From: Verrucomicrobiia bacterium
Lineage (GTDB): Bacteria; Verrucomicrobiota; Verrucomicrobiia; Limisphaerales; UBA1100
Assembly: GCA_014239365.1 (NCBI GenBank)
Contig: JAAZZB010000072.1
Location: 1-47,587 of the forward strand
Reading direction: 5' to 3'
Length of the DNA stretch: 47,587 nucleotides
Numbering within the stretch: the first letter of the stretch is position 1; each line of letters opens with the position of its first letter. Below, piece after piece: positions 1-7,348 of this stretch. The notes under the pieces were generated by a model. It saw nothing but the letters and a program-made list of their open reading frames with translations. It was not told the origin of the DNA and searched no databases. A program made the translations under genes and the position numbers.

Positions 1-254
1 GCGGCTGCGCGTCCGGGGACACGCACAGCGTGTCCCTCCCAAAAACCACCCGGGGCCACCGGCCCGGGCTACATCCTTCGCGGTAGGGATGCGCTGCGGC
101 GCGTCCGTGGACACGCACAGCGTGTCCCTACCAAAACCACCCGGGCCACCGGCCCGGGCTACATTCTTCACGGTAGGGATGCGCTGCTGCGCGTCCGTGG
201 ACACGCACAGCGTGTCCCTACCAAAACCACCCGGGCCATCGGCCCGGGCTACAT
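1..254. repeat. Tandem 90-bp palindrome-rich repeat, about 2.8 copies
   Basis: Three head-to-tail copies begin at 1, 91 and 181 with a period of 90 bp. Each copy holds a hairpin of the form GGACACG-CACAG-CGTGTCC and a second hairpin of the form CCCGGGCC-AYC-GGCCCGGG ending in CTACATT. Copies 2 and 3 are nearly identical; copy 1 has a few substitutions. The second hairpin recurs as single or double copies at 13797-13825 and 42139-42260, so this is an amplified member of a genome-dispersed family. No gene is credible here: an open frame starting at 89 only encodes the repeat. The array probably continues upstream of the window. Confidence 0.85.
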
Positions 255-296
255 TTGCGCCTTGCTCCTTTTGTCTCTGCACGGAAAGCTCCGCGC

Positions 297-1082
297 GTGG
301 ATTTACAACTGCAAGACAAGACTGTCATCGTTACAGGCGGCGCGAAGGGGATCGGCGCGGCGGCGGTGCGCGCGTTTGCAACGGAGGGGGCACGCGTGGC
401 CATCGCGGGGCGCAGTCCGGCGGAGGGCGAGGCGCTGGCGCGGGAGGTGGATGGAATTTTTATCGAAGCCGAGCTGGCGGAGGAATCAGCCTGCCGTATG
501 GTGGTGGATGAAACGCTGGCGGCGTTTGGCCGCATTGATGTTTTGGTGAACAACGCCGGGGTCAATGACGGCAAGGATTTGAGCACCTCGCCGGAGGAGT
601 TTATGGCCTCGGTGCATTTGAATGTGTCGCACGTGTACGCGCTGGCGCATTTGTGTCGGGAGGAGTTGGCGAAGCACGCGGGGGCCATCGTAAACGTCAG
701 CTCCAAAGTCGCCGTCACCGGCCAGGGCGGCACCTCCGGCTACGCGGCGGCGAAAGGGGCCATGAACGCGCTCACCCGCGAATGGGCTATCGCACTCGCG
801 CCGGACAATGTACGCGTGAATTGCGTCATCCCCGCCGAATGCATCACGCCGCAGTACCAGCGTTGGTTTGATTCGTTGAAGGACCCCGCCGCCACGCGCG
901 CCGCCGTGGAGCGCCTCGTGCCACTCGGCAACCGCATGACCACCCCGGATGAATTAGCCGCGATGATCGTCTTCCTCGCCTCCCCCCGCAGCAGCCACAC
1001 GACGGGGCAGATTGTATTTGTGGACGGAGGCTATTCGCATCTGGATCGAGCCATAAGCTCGGATCATTCGAAGTGGGAGTAA
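297..1082 (+). CDS. Short-chain dehydrogenase/reductase (SDR) family oxidoreductase
   Basis: A 261-residue classical SDR. The cofactor motif TGGAKGIG lies at residues 13-20, NNAG at 85-88, and the catalytic Ser136-Tyr149-Lys153 set in the expected spacing. The C-terminal 'GQIVFVDGGY' is the usual SDR end. The start is taken as GTG at 297 because the family's N-terminus begins about there and GGAAAG at 283-288 is a suitable ribosome binding site; an in-frame start at 255 would place the N-terminus inside the repeat array. The substrate cannot be told from sequence. It converges on tRNA-Asn and has no obvious operon partner. Confidence 0.88.
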   Translation: MDLQLQDKTVIVTGGAKGIGAAAVRAFATEGARVAIAGRSPAEGEALAREVDGIFIEAELAEESACRMVVDETLAAFGRIDVLVNNAGVNDGKDLSTSPEEFMASVHLNVSHVYALAHLCREELAKHAGAIVNVSSKVAVTGQGGTSGYAAAKGAMNALTREWAIALAPDNVRVNCVIPAECITPQYQRWFDSLKDPAATRAAVERLVPLGNRMTTPDELAAMIVFLASPRSSHTTGQIVFVDGGYSHLDRAISSDHSKWE

Positions 1083-1092
1083 TTAGAAAAAA

Positions 1093-1167
1093 TGGCTCCA
1101 GAGGAAGGACTCGAACCTTCAACCCTGCGATTAACAGTCGCATGCTCTACCATTGAGCTACTCTGGA
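1093..1167 (-). tRNA. tRNA-Asn (GTT)
   Basis: Read on the minus strand, the 7-bp acceptor stem TCCAGAG/CTCTGGA, a D arm with GCTC/GAGC, the anticodon stem TGCGA/TCGCA with loop CTGTTAA (anticodon GTT), and the T arm GAAGG-TTCGAGT-CCTTC all form. The 3' CCA is encoded (1093-1095). It lies 10 bp from the end of the convergent SDR gene. Confidence 0.95.
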
Positions 1168-1214
1168 ACTCGAAGGCGGGAGGCTACCGAAGCGACGGGG
1201 GCGCGTCAAGCGAT

Positions 1215-2063
1215 TCAGCCACGCTGGCATTGGGGGCAATAGTAGGTACTGCGGCCGGCTTGGGTGATTTGGCGGATGGCCGTGGCACAGTGATCGCAGG
1301 GTTCATCCGCGCGGTTGTAAACGCGCAGGCGTTCCTCGAACCCTTGGGGACCGGCGAGACTGCCGTAATAAAAAAGTCGATCCCGTTTCTCCGCTCCCGC
1401 GAAATCCAGCGGCACGGTGCTGCCACACGCGATGGCCTCGGTGAGTATTGCGCGGATGCTTGCAGCCAAGGAGGCACATTGAACACGGGTGAGGCGCCGG
1501 GCGGCTTTGCGTGGGGAAATGCCCGCGCGCCATAAGGATTCGCTGGCGTAAATGTTGCCCACACCCGCAAGTGTTTTTTGGTCGAGCAATTTTGGTTTAA
1601 TGGCTTGAGCACTGCGGCACAAGGCAGCGTGAAGGATTGCGCCATCAAAGGCATCGCCCAAGGGCTCGGGGCCGAGGGATTCCAACGGCGAAAGATCGAG
1701 TGTGAGGCGACCAAAATACCGGGTGTCTTCGAAAACAAAATTGTGGCGACCAAGCCCAAACGTGACGGCAGCGTGTTTCGGCAAAGGCGCGTCAGTGGAT
1801 TGCACAAACATACGACCGGTCATACCCAAATGGCCAAGCAACGTAAACGGTTCTTGGCGCGGTGGTTTTAGTTTGAACAAAAGGTACTTAGCGCGCCGAG
1901 TGACGGAGATAAATTTTGCGCCAACCAGTTTGGCGCGCAGGGAACGGGCGGAAGTCGGGCGCGTACTTTTCGCACGATGGACGCGCACGTCGCGAATAGT
2001 TTTCCCGCGCAAGGCGGGGCCAAGATGGCGCGTGAGCACCTCAACTTCAGGCAATTCTGGCAC
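1215..2063 (-). CDS. mutM: Formamidopyrimidine-DNA glycosylase (Fpg/MutM)
   Basis: A 282-residue bifunctional DNA glycosylase/AP lyase that removes 8-oxoguanine and other oxidised purines. The N-terminus MPELPEVEVL carries the catalytic Pro1 and Glu2 exposed after Met removal, and the C-terminus has the zinc finger CDHC...CPQC. Length is normal (about 270-290). It is last in a minus-strand cluster, 41 nt after yraN, so it is probably co-transcribed with the ribosomal-protein genes upstream. Confidence 0.96.
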   Translation of the reverse strand: MPELPEVEVLTRHLGPALRGKTIRDVRVHRAKSTRPTSARSLRAKLVGAKFISVTRRAKYLLFKLKPPRQEPFTLLGHLGMTGRMFVQSTDAPLPKHAAVTFGLGRHNFVFEDTRYFGRLTLDLSPLESLGPEPLGDAFDGAILHAALCRSAQAIKPKLLDQKTLAGVGNIYASESLWRAGISPRKAARRLTRVQCASLAASIRAILTEAIACGSTVPLDFAGAEKRDRLFYYGSLAGPQGFEERLRVYNRADEPCDHCATAIRQITQAGRSTYYCPQCQRG

Positions 2064-2104
2064 GGGCGGATTTTAACAAAGATGGGCGGGATTTGCAGGA
2101 TGAA

Positions 2105-2518
2105 TTATCGCCGCCCCGGCGCGAAGGCGTTGGGTTGATGGCGGATTTCACTGACCTCGCCTTCGCTGAGCAACACTTCAACGATGTCAAAGCGGTAAGC
2201 GATTTCAGAGTTGTGCAGGAGCCGCAGATAATTTCGCGCGGTGGCGATGATCTTGCGTTGCTTGTCGGCATTCACCGCGGCGGCCGGGCGCGTCCAAGTT
2301 TCGGAGGATCGCGTTTTCACCTCCACAAAAACCAATGCCTCGCCATCTCGAAAGATAAGATCAATCTCGCCTTTGGTGGTGCGGTAATTTTCGTAAAGAA
2401 ATTTCAAGCCCGCCTTTTTCAAATGCCGCTTCGCCGCGCGCTCCCCTAATCGGCCTCGGCGCAAGTGCTCGGGTTCCGCACGCCGAAACCAATCGATAAA
2501 ACCATCGCCCCAGACCAT
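2105..2518 (-). CDS. yraN: YraN family protein (UPF0102, endonuclease-like fold)
   Basis: A 137-residue member of the UPF0102/YraN family, which has a PD-(D/E)XK-like fold. The family core is visible: RRGRLGERAAKRHLKKAG, then NYRTTKGEIDLIFRDG and VFVEVKTRSS, giving the E-x-D and E-V-K residues of the nuclease-like site. Its role is poorly known. It sits between rnhB and mutM, an arrangement seen with rnhB-yraN in many bacteria. The C-terminus after 'DIVEVLL' is slightly extended. Confidence 0.9.
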   Translation of the reverse strand: MVWGDGFIDWFRRAEPEHLRRGRLGERAAKRHLKKAGLKFLYENYRTTKGEIDLIFRDGEALVFVEVKTRSSETWTRPAAAVNADKQRKIIATARNYLRLLHNSEIAYRFDIVEVLLSEGEVSEIRHQPNAFAPGRR

Positions 2519-2617
2519 AGCCAGAGCGTAGACGGGAGCGACCGAGGCGCAAGAAAAATATTGGAATAATTATAAATGAACAATTTTTAAGATCCGAAAA
2601 CAATTCTTGATACTTAA

Positions 2618-3262
2618 TCATTCTTTGATAATTAAACCTTGCGCCGCCCGCACGGGCGCAAAGCTTTGCCGATGGATGGAACACGGGCCGTGTTTTTGGA
2701 GCGCCGCAAGATGCGCGGCGGTTCCGTAGCCTTTATGCTTGGCGAAGGCATACTCGGGCCAACGGACGTCGTGCTCGCACATCAAGCGGTCGCGGGTGAC
2801 TTTGGCGAGGATGCTGGCGGCGGCGATGGAAAAACTTTTTTGGTCGCCTTTGACAATTGCCGTTTGGGAGATGGCGAGCGTGGGGACGCGAAGGCCATCG
2901 ACAAGTGCGTGCGCAGCGGGTGGGGAAAGCTGTGCGAGGGCGGCATTCATTGCGCGATGGGTGGCTTGGAGGATGTTGATTTCGTCGATGACCGGCGCAT
3001 CGATGATGCCAATGCCGAAATGGATTTGGGTTTCTGCGTGGATGGCGGCGAATAATTCTTCGCGGATTTTTTCAGTAAGTTTTTTGGAATCGTTGAGGCG
3101 TGCGAGCGATTCAGGCAAACCCCTCTCCGCCCATTCCGTTGGCAACACCACGGCGGCAGCCACTACGGGGCCGGCTAATGGGCCGCGCCCGGCTTCATCG
3201 ATGCCCGCCAAGCGGGTGAGCCCTCGCGCGTGATGTTCGCGTTCGAATTGAAAGCAATCCAC
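2618..3262 (-). CDS. rnhB: Ribonuclease HII
   Basis: A 214-residue RNase HII, which cleaves the RNA strand of RNA/DNA hybrids and single ribonucleotides in DNA. The signature GIDEAGRGPLAGPVVAAAVVL is at the N-terminus (catalytic Asp-Glu), and further acidic residues occur in 'LNDSKKL' and 'DGLRVP'. The length is typical. It follows rplS in the same direction, but a 178-bp gap holding an interspersed repeat (3322-3384) separates them, so co-transcription is possible but interrupted. Confidence 0.95.
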   Translation of the reverse strand: MDCFQFEREHHARGLTRLAGIDEAGRGPLAGPVVAAAVVLPTEWAERGLPESLARLNDSKKLTEKIREELFAAIHAETQIHFGIGIIDAPVIDEINILQATHRAMNAALAQLSPPAAHALVDGLRVPTLAISQTAIVKGDQKSFSIAAASILAKVTRDRLMCEHDVRWPEYAFAKHKGYGTAAHLAALQKHGPCSIHRQSFAPVRAAQGLIIKE

Positions 3263-3321
3263 AGGCCGTTTGTGGCGGATGGAGGGTAGATTGGAAATGG
3301 AAAGTTGTTCGCGCTTTTTCA

Positions 3322-3384
3322 GATACGAATTTCACGGATTTTCACAGATGATCAATCCGCGTGAATCCGTGAAACCCGTGTCTT
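3322..3384. repeat. Interspersed imperfect palindrome of the 'CACGGATT...AATCCGTG' type
   Basis: A roughly 63-bp intergenic element with inverted arms around TTTCACGGATTTTCACAGAT and AATCCGCGTGAATCCGTGAAA. Related sequence is found at 7308-7340 and 37362-37433, and a sister type at 7232-7302, 26457-26520 and 26902-26967. It lies between rplS and rnhB, inside an otherwise conserved gene cluster. Confidence 0.7.
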
Positions 3385-3440
3385 ATAAAAAAACGCGGGG
3401 CCTGTTAAGGCTCCGTGGTGCAAATTTATTTTTGCCGTCG

Positions 3441-3791
3441 CTACTTGCGCTCTTTGACGAGCATGGCGCGTTTGCCGATGCGTTCGCGGAGGTAGTTGAG
3501 CTTGGCGCGGCGGACTTTGCCTCGGCGCTCGACGGTGACTTTTTCAACGTTGGGGCTGTTGACAGGGAACACGCGCTCAACGCCTTGGCCGTAGCTGATG
3601 CGGCGCACGGTGAAGGTGGCGTTGAGGCCGCGGCCGCGGCGGGCGATGACGATGCCTTGGAAAACCTGTGTGCGTTCCTTGGCGCCTTCTTTCACGCGGG
3701 TGTGAACCTTGACGATATCGCCCACGTTAAATTCCAGTGCCTCGGCGCGCAGTTGCTCCGACTCAATTTTATCCATCAATGCCTGATTCAT
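3441..3791 (-). CDS. rplS: 50S ribosomal protein L19
   Basis: A 116-residue L19 protein of the large subunit, at the subunit interface. The family features are present: [12 protein letters not shown] near residue 28, '[12 protein letters not shown]', the conserved '[16 protein letters not shown]', and a basic C-terminus with [19 protein letters not shown] stands 8 nt before the ATG. It follows trmD with a 35-nt gap, the usual order. Confidence 0.97.
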   Translation of the reverse strand: MNQALMDKIESEQLRAEALEFNVGDIVKVHTRVKEGAKERTQVFQGIVIARRGRGLNATFTVRRISYGQGVERVFPVNSPNVEKVTVERRGKVRRAKLNYLRERIGKRAMLVKERK

Positions 3792-3826
3792 ATTTTGTCC
3801 TTAGTTAAATTTGTTAAATTGTTTTT

Positions 3827-4495
3827 CTATTCTTCCAATAAATCCGGCCGACGTTCGCGCGTGCGTTGCGCGGCTTGTTCGCGGCGCCATTGTTCGATGG
3901 CGGCGTGGTTGCCGTTTTGCAACACTTCAGGCACTTCCAACCCGCGATATTCGGCCGGCCGCGTGTACTGCGGATAGTCCAGCGTGTTTTCGCTAAAACT
4001 TTCTTCAACGCTACTGGCGTCATCGCCCAACACGCCGGGCAGCAATCGCGTGACGGCGTCGATGACCACCATCGCGGGCAACGCGCCGTTGGTCAGCACG
4101 TAATCGCCGATGGAGATTTCGTGATGCACCCGCGTGCGGATGCGTTCGTCAAATCCTTCGTAGCTGCCGCAGAGCAAAAGCAAATGCTCGTGCGCCGAGA
4201 GCTCACGCGCTTTGGCTTGGCGAAACGGCTCGCCTTGCGGGGTGAGCATGACCACTTGCGTGGTGTCGCTCGCCAGTTCGTCTATCGCTTCAAAGATCGG
4301 TTCGGGCTTGAGCACCATTCCCGGGCCGCCGCCGTAGGGGGTGCCATCTACCGTGCGGTGGCGGTCGTGTGTCCAGCCGCGTAAATCGTGGAGGGCGAGC
4401 TCCAGCCGGCCGCTTTCGCGGGCGCGGCGCAGGATGCTTTCATCCATCGGCCCCGCAAACATCGCGGGGAAAAGCGTGAGCACGTCCACCTTCAT
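3827..4495 (-). CDS. trmD: tRNA (guanine-N1)-methyltransferase TrmD
   Basis: A 222-residue SPOUT methyltransferase that makes m1G37 in tRNA from S-adenosylmethionine. MKVDVLTLFPAMF at the N-terminus, 'DGTPYGGGPGMV' and the trefoil-knot segment 'LLLCGSYEGFDERI...ISIGDYVLTNGALPAM' are all characteristic. The C-terminal 'YPQYTRPAEYRGLEVPEVL' is also typical. It lies between khpA (30-nt gap) and rplS (35-nt gap). rimM, which usually precedes trmD, is absent. Confidence 0.97.
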   Translation of the reverse strand: MKVDVLTLFPAMFAGPMDESILRRARESGRLELALHDLRGWTHDRHRTVDGTPYGGGPGMVLKPEPIFEAIDELASDTTQVVMLTPQGEPFRQAKARELSAHEHLLLLCGSYEGFDERIRTRVHHEISIGDYVLTNGALPAMVVIDAVTRLLPGVLGDDASSVEESFSENTLDYPQYTRPAEYRGLEVPEVLQNGNHAAIEQWRREQAAQRTRERRPDLLEE

Positions 4496-4525
4496 AGCTG
4501 TGGCTGCGTGGCACGCCGGGCGCGC

Positions 4526-4771
4526 CTAATCGTCGTCTTCGTCCTCAATAATTTCCAGACCGCAGCGCATTCCTTTTTTGGCGCCACCGGCTTGGATGAG
4601 CGAGCGGATGGCGTTGATCGTCACGCCGCGTCGGCCAATCACTTTGGCAATATCATCGGGATCCATTCGCAGTTCGTAAACGGTAGTGCCGTTGTTTTCC
4701 ACTTCGGTCACGTTGACTGCTTCGGGTTCATCGACCAACCCTTTGACCACATATTCCACAAAATCTTGCAT
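4526..4771 (-). CDS. khpA: KH-domain RNA-binding protein KhpA
   Basis: An 81-residue single KH-domain protein. The GxxG loop is IGRRG at residues 45-49 followed by 'VTINAIRSLI'. Proteins of this family (KhpA/YlqC) bind RNA and in other bacteria act with KhpB. It sits 18 nt after rpsP and before trmD, the position it holds in many genomes. The last five residues are acidic (DEDDD), a small lineage-specific tail. Confidence 0.93.
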   Translation of the reverse strand: MQDFVEYVVKGLVDEPEAVNVTEVENNGTTVYELRMDPDDIAKVIGRRGVTINAIRSLIQAGGAKKGMRCGLEIIEDEDDD

Positions 4772-4789
4772 AACAAAAATCGATTAAAA

Positions 4790-5329
4790 TTAAGCGTCCG
4801 ACTTGGGTTCGTCGGATTTTTCTTCGGCGGCGGCTTCGTCAGATTTTTCTTCGGCCACGGGCTCATCAGTTTTGGCTTCCGTCGCTTCGGCGGCTGGCTC
4901 TTCAGCTTTGGGCTCCTCAGTTTTTTCCTCCACTACTTCAGGCGCGGCCTCTTCAGCCTTGGGCTCGGGAGTTTCTTCAACCGCCTCTTCCGTCTTAGGC
5001 TCTTCAGCTTTCACCTCGGGCTCTTCGGCTTTGGGTTCTTCTTTAACTTTTTTGACCTTCTTCGCTTTAGGCTCCAAACCTTTCTCGGCGCGAAGGGCGC
5101 GCTTGATAATGCTCGCCACCGTTTCGCTCGGTTGAGCACCCACGCCGCGCCAGTATTTGGTGCGATCGAGGTTGATCGTGAAATTATCAGCGCCTTCTTT
5201 CAGCGGCCAATAGGTGCCAATTTCCTCAATGAACCGGCCATCGCGGGGGCTGCGGCCATCGGTCACTACAATGCGGAAAACCGGCGTATTTTTCATGCCG
5301 ATCCGCTTTAATCTCATCTTTACTGCCAT
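4790..5329 (-). CDS. rpsP: 30S ribosomal protein S16 with a long acidic C-terminal tail
   Basis: The first ~85 residues are an ordinary S16 (MAVKMRLKRIGMKNTPVFRI, 'DGRFIEEIGTYWP', 'KYWRGVGAQPSETV'). The remaining ~95 residues are a low-complexity Glu/Lys/Pro/Ala tail built from repeats such as PKAEEP and VEEKTEEP, roughly doubling the normal length of 80-90. The start is the ATG at 5329; an upstream in-frame TTG at 5356 adds nine residues that match no S16. It is the first gene of the rpsP-khpA-trmD-rplS cluster. The tail's role is unknown; it is probably disordered. Confidence 0.95.
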   Translation of the reverse strand: MAVKMRLKRIGMKNTPVFRIVVTDGRSPRDGRFIEEIGTYWPLKEGADNFTINLDRTKYWRGVGAQPSETVASIIKRALRAEKGLEPKAKKVKKVKEEPKAEEPEVKAEEPKTEEAVEETPEPKAEEAAPEVVEEKTEEPKAEEPAAEATEAKTDEPVAEEKSDEAAAEEKSDEPKSDA

Positions 5330-5386
5330 AATTTTAACCCTGTTTTTCAGCGCCAAATGGGGCCTGAACCATCAAAAAGGGGCGGG

Positions 5387-5415
5387 AATTTAGCCGCCGT
5401 GGAACGGGAAAGCAA
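5387..5415 (-). promoter_or_regulatory. Candidate promoter of the rpsP operon
   Basis: On the minus strand, TTGCTT (5415-5410) and TAAATT (5392-5387) are 17 nt apart, about 60 nt upstream of the rpsP ATG. The same boxes, with 16-nt spacing and a C-rich stretch after the -10, precede uxaE at 29056-29029. A matching C-rich context follows the -10 of rpsT. Confidence 0.45.
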
Positions 5416-5444
5416 GCCCTCTTTTGGGTTATTTTGCCATTAAG

Positions 5445-6374
5445 TTACAACACCGGCGCGGGTGCCACCACCCGGAGGGCGCGCGGAGCCACGCTAATTT
5501 TTGCCGGTAATTCGCCCGTGGCGTCGCCATCGAGCTGTACCGCCACGCGCTCACCGTTCACGGGAGTGAGCTCGATGCTTGTCGCTTGCACATAATGCAC
5601 CCCCGCGAGGCTCGGCAAATTACCCGTGAGCACGCCCCAAAGATACTCGGGCGTGCGCCATTTTTGCACGCGCTCGGCGATGATCGCGTCCACCTTGCCG
5701 TCGTCCAGCTGCGCGGCGGGGAACACATCAAATGGCCCGCCGTAAAACGGCCCGTTGCCGAGCATAATCAGCTCCGCGCTTTCGATCACGCAGCCATCGG
5801 CCACCACGCGCATCGCGGGCAACGGCTCCATCGCGGCGCGGTAGCCGGCCGTGAGATAAGCAAACTGACCGCTTCGCTTTTTGGTTTCCCAATTCACCAG
5901 CTCGCACGCGCGGCCATCCATCCCCGCGCCGCCGAGAGCGGGAAAGCAACGGCGTTGCGTTTTGCCTTCGCGCTGCAGCTCCATCCACGGCAAATCAATT
6001 TGCCGCGTGTAGCCGCGCCGAATCACGCGCCACGCCGCATCGAAATCCAAAGGGACGCCCAACTCCCGCGCCAAAACATTGACCGTGCCCAATGGCAAAA
6101 TTCCCAACGCCGTTTTTGCTAAGCCATCCACGCCATCCAAGCCAATGGCATCGCGCGCCAAGCCATTGGCCACCTCGTGCACCGTGCCATCGCCGCCCGC
6201 GGCCACGATCAATTCGATGCCATCGGCTACCGCTTGCGCGGCCAAATCCTCCGCATGCCTCGGCCCTACCGTGGGCAACAACGTGCACTCATCGGCAATC
6301 TCATCGAGTTGCTTACGCAAATGCCGCGCCTGATCGCCCTTAGCGGTGGGATTAAAAATAAGGCCAATGCGCAT
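5445..6374 (-). CDS. Diacylglycerol/lipid kinase family protein (DagK/YegS type)
   Basis: A 309-residue DAGKc-fold kinase. The N-terminus MRIGLIFNPTAKG and the nucleotide motif AAGGDGTVHEVANGL are diagnostic, followed by 'LGILPLGTVNVLARELGVP', the usual GTxNxxAR motif. The product phosphorylates a lipid such as diacylglycerol or a related compound from ATP at the membrane; the exact lipid is not readable. The C-terminal half has the expected 'MLGNGPFYGG...DVFPAAQLDDGKVDAI'. It is followed on the same strand by thiD upstream and stands alone before the rpsP promoter. Confidence 0.9.
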   Translation of the reverse strand: MRIGLIFNPTAKGDQARHLRKQLDEIADECTLLPTVGPRHAEDLAAQAVADGIELIVAAGGDGTVHEVANGLARDAIGLDGVDGLAKTALGILPLGTVNVLARELGVPLDFDAAWRVIRRGYTRQIDLPWMELQREGKTQRRCFPALGGAGMDGRACELVNWETKKRSGQFAYLTAGYRAAMEPLPAMRVVADGCVIESAELIMLGNGPFYGGPFDVFPAAQLDDGKVDAIIAERVQKWRTPEYLWGVLTGNLPSLAGVHYVQATSIELTPVNGERVAVQLDGDATGELPAKISVAPRALRVVAPAPVL

Positions 6375-6408
6375 TTGCCGGAGGGTGAAGGTAAAGGAAG
6401 CGGGTGTC

Positions 6409-6496
6409 TAGTGAGTTGTGGGGTTTGGGGAATGGTGAATAGGGAGTTGGGGGTAGAGGGGGCTGCAAATCCTACTCACTATTCACAATCTCACTA
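6409..6496. repeat. Interspersed imperfect palindrome of the 'GTGAATAGTGAG' type
   Basis: The left arm (TAGTGAGTTGTGG... near 6411, and ATGGTGAATAG near 6432) is partly complementary to the right arm (CTCACTATTCACAATCTCAC, 6475-6494). The right arm encodes the last residues of ThiD (IVNSE), so the element has reached into the 3' end of the gene. No second copy is in the window. Confidence 0.45.
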
Positions 6497-7224
6497 AAAA
6501 CAAACTCCTTCCCCTGCTCTGCTGCTTTAAGAAGTGAAATGCCTTTTGTTAAACCTGCGGTTATGGCTGCGGAATAAATGCAACCCGTCCCGTGCATCCC
6601 GCGCCCTTTCACGCGGGGGAGGGCGAACAGCCATTCGTCGCGGCCATCGAAGAGGACATCCACGGCTTCGTTGAGCCCGCGCAAGTGGCCGCCTTTGACG
6701 AGCACCGCGCACCCGTGCTTTTCGTAAATCGCGTGGGCGGCGGTTCGTAAATCTTCTGGCTCGCGAATGCGCAATCCCGTTAATGCCTCCGCCTCCGGCA
6801 CATTCGGCGTCACTAACTTTGCCGCCGGCAATAATTTCTTTTGCAGGGCTTTCACGGCCGACGGTTTCAATAACACCGTCCCACTTGTCGAAAGCATCAC
6901 CGGATCCACCACCAACGGCAACCGGCGATTGGTGAACCATTCTGCAACCACTTCCACATTACCCGCCGTCAGCAACATCCCCGTCTTGGCCGCTTTGGGT
7001 TTGTTGCCCTCGAATACTGCAGCCAATTGTTCCAGTACCATCGTTGACTTCACAGCCTCCACCGCGCGCACGCGCTTGGGGCTTTGCGCCGTCACCGCCG
7101 TCGCCACCGAAACCCCGCGCGCGCCCAACGCCGCGAACACTCGCAAATCCGCCTGCAACCCCGCACCACCGCAGGAATCACTCCCCGCAATCGTCAACGC
7201 AATTGGCTGTTTCACCGAAGGCAC
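6472..7224 (-). CDS. thiD: Hydroxymethylpyrimidine/phosphomethylpyrimidine kinase
   Basis: A 250-residue ribokinase-superfamily enzyme of thiamine synthesis that phosphorylates HMP and then HMP-P. 'ALTIAGSDSCGGAGLQADL' at residues 9-27 is the substrate-binding N-terminus, 'VVDPVMLSTSG' is typical, and 'GRGMHGTGCIYSAAITAGL' carries the catalytic anion-hole motif GTGC. The likely start is GTG at 7224. No TPP riboswitch is visible upstream, where an interspersed repeat begins within 8 bp. The C-terminal few residues are encoded by another repeat. Confidence 0.94.
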   Translation of the reverse strand: MPSVKQPIALTIAGSDSCGGAGLQADLRVFAALGARGVSVATAVTAQSPKRVRAVEAVKSTMVLEQLAAVFEGNKPKAAKTGMLLTAGNVEVVAEWFTNRRLPLVVDPVMLSTSGTVLLKPSAVKALQKKLLPAAKLVTPNVPEAEALTGLRIREPEDLRTAAHAIYEKHGCAVLVKGGHLRGLNEAVDVLFDGRDEWLFALPRVKGRGMHGTGCIYSAAITAGLTKGISLLKAAEQGKEFVFSEIVNSE

Positions 7225-7231
7225 GCGCGGG

Positions 7232-7340
7232 TTTTAACACAGATGATCAGGATGTTCAGGATAATGAATAAAAAAAATTCTGTGCATCGTGAATATCTGT
7301 GTTCATTCCATCCGTGAAATTCTGTGGAATCCGTGTCAAC
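7232..7340. repeat. Interspersed repeat: 'ACACAGAT...AGGAT...ATCTGTGTT' element plus a 'CCGTG' partner
   Basis: The part 7232-7302 begins TTTTAACACAGATGATCAGG and ends TGAATATCTGTGTTCATT, an imperfect palindrome that matches the two elements around the GxxExxY gene (26457-26520, 26902-26967). The part 7308-7340 (ATCCGTGAAATTCTGTGGAA and following) belongs to the second type seen at 3322 and 37362. The composite fills the gap between divergent thiD and polX. Confidence 0.75.
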
Positions 7341-7348
7341 TTCCGCGC

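Noticed and set aside
1..254. Possible CRISPR array from regularly spaced repeats
   Set aside because: The 90-bp units are tandem without unique spacers, the repeat is too long, and no cas gene is nearby.
7225..7348. TPP riboswitch upstream of thiD
   Set aside because: The space holds interspersed repeats only; the conserved thi-box sequences are not visible.
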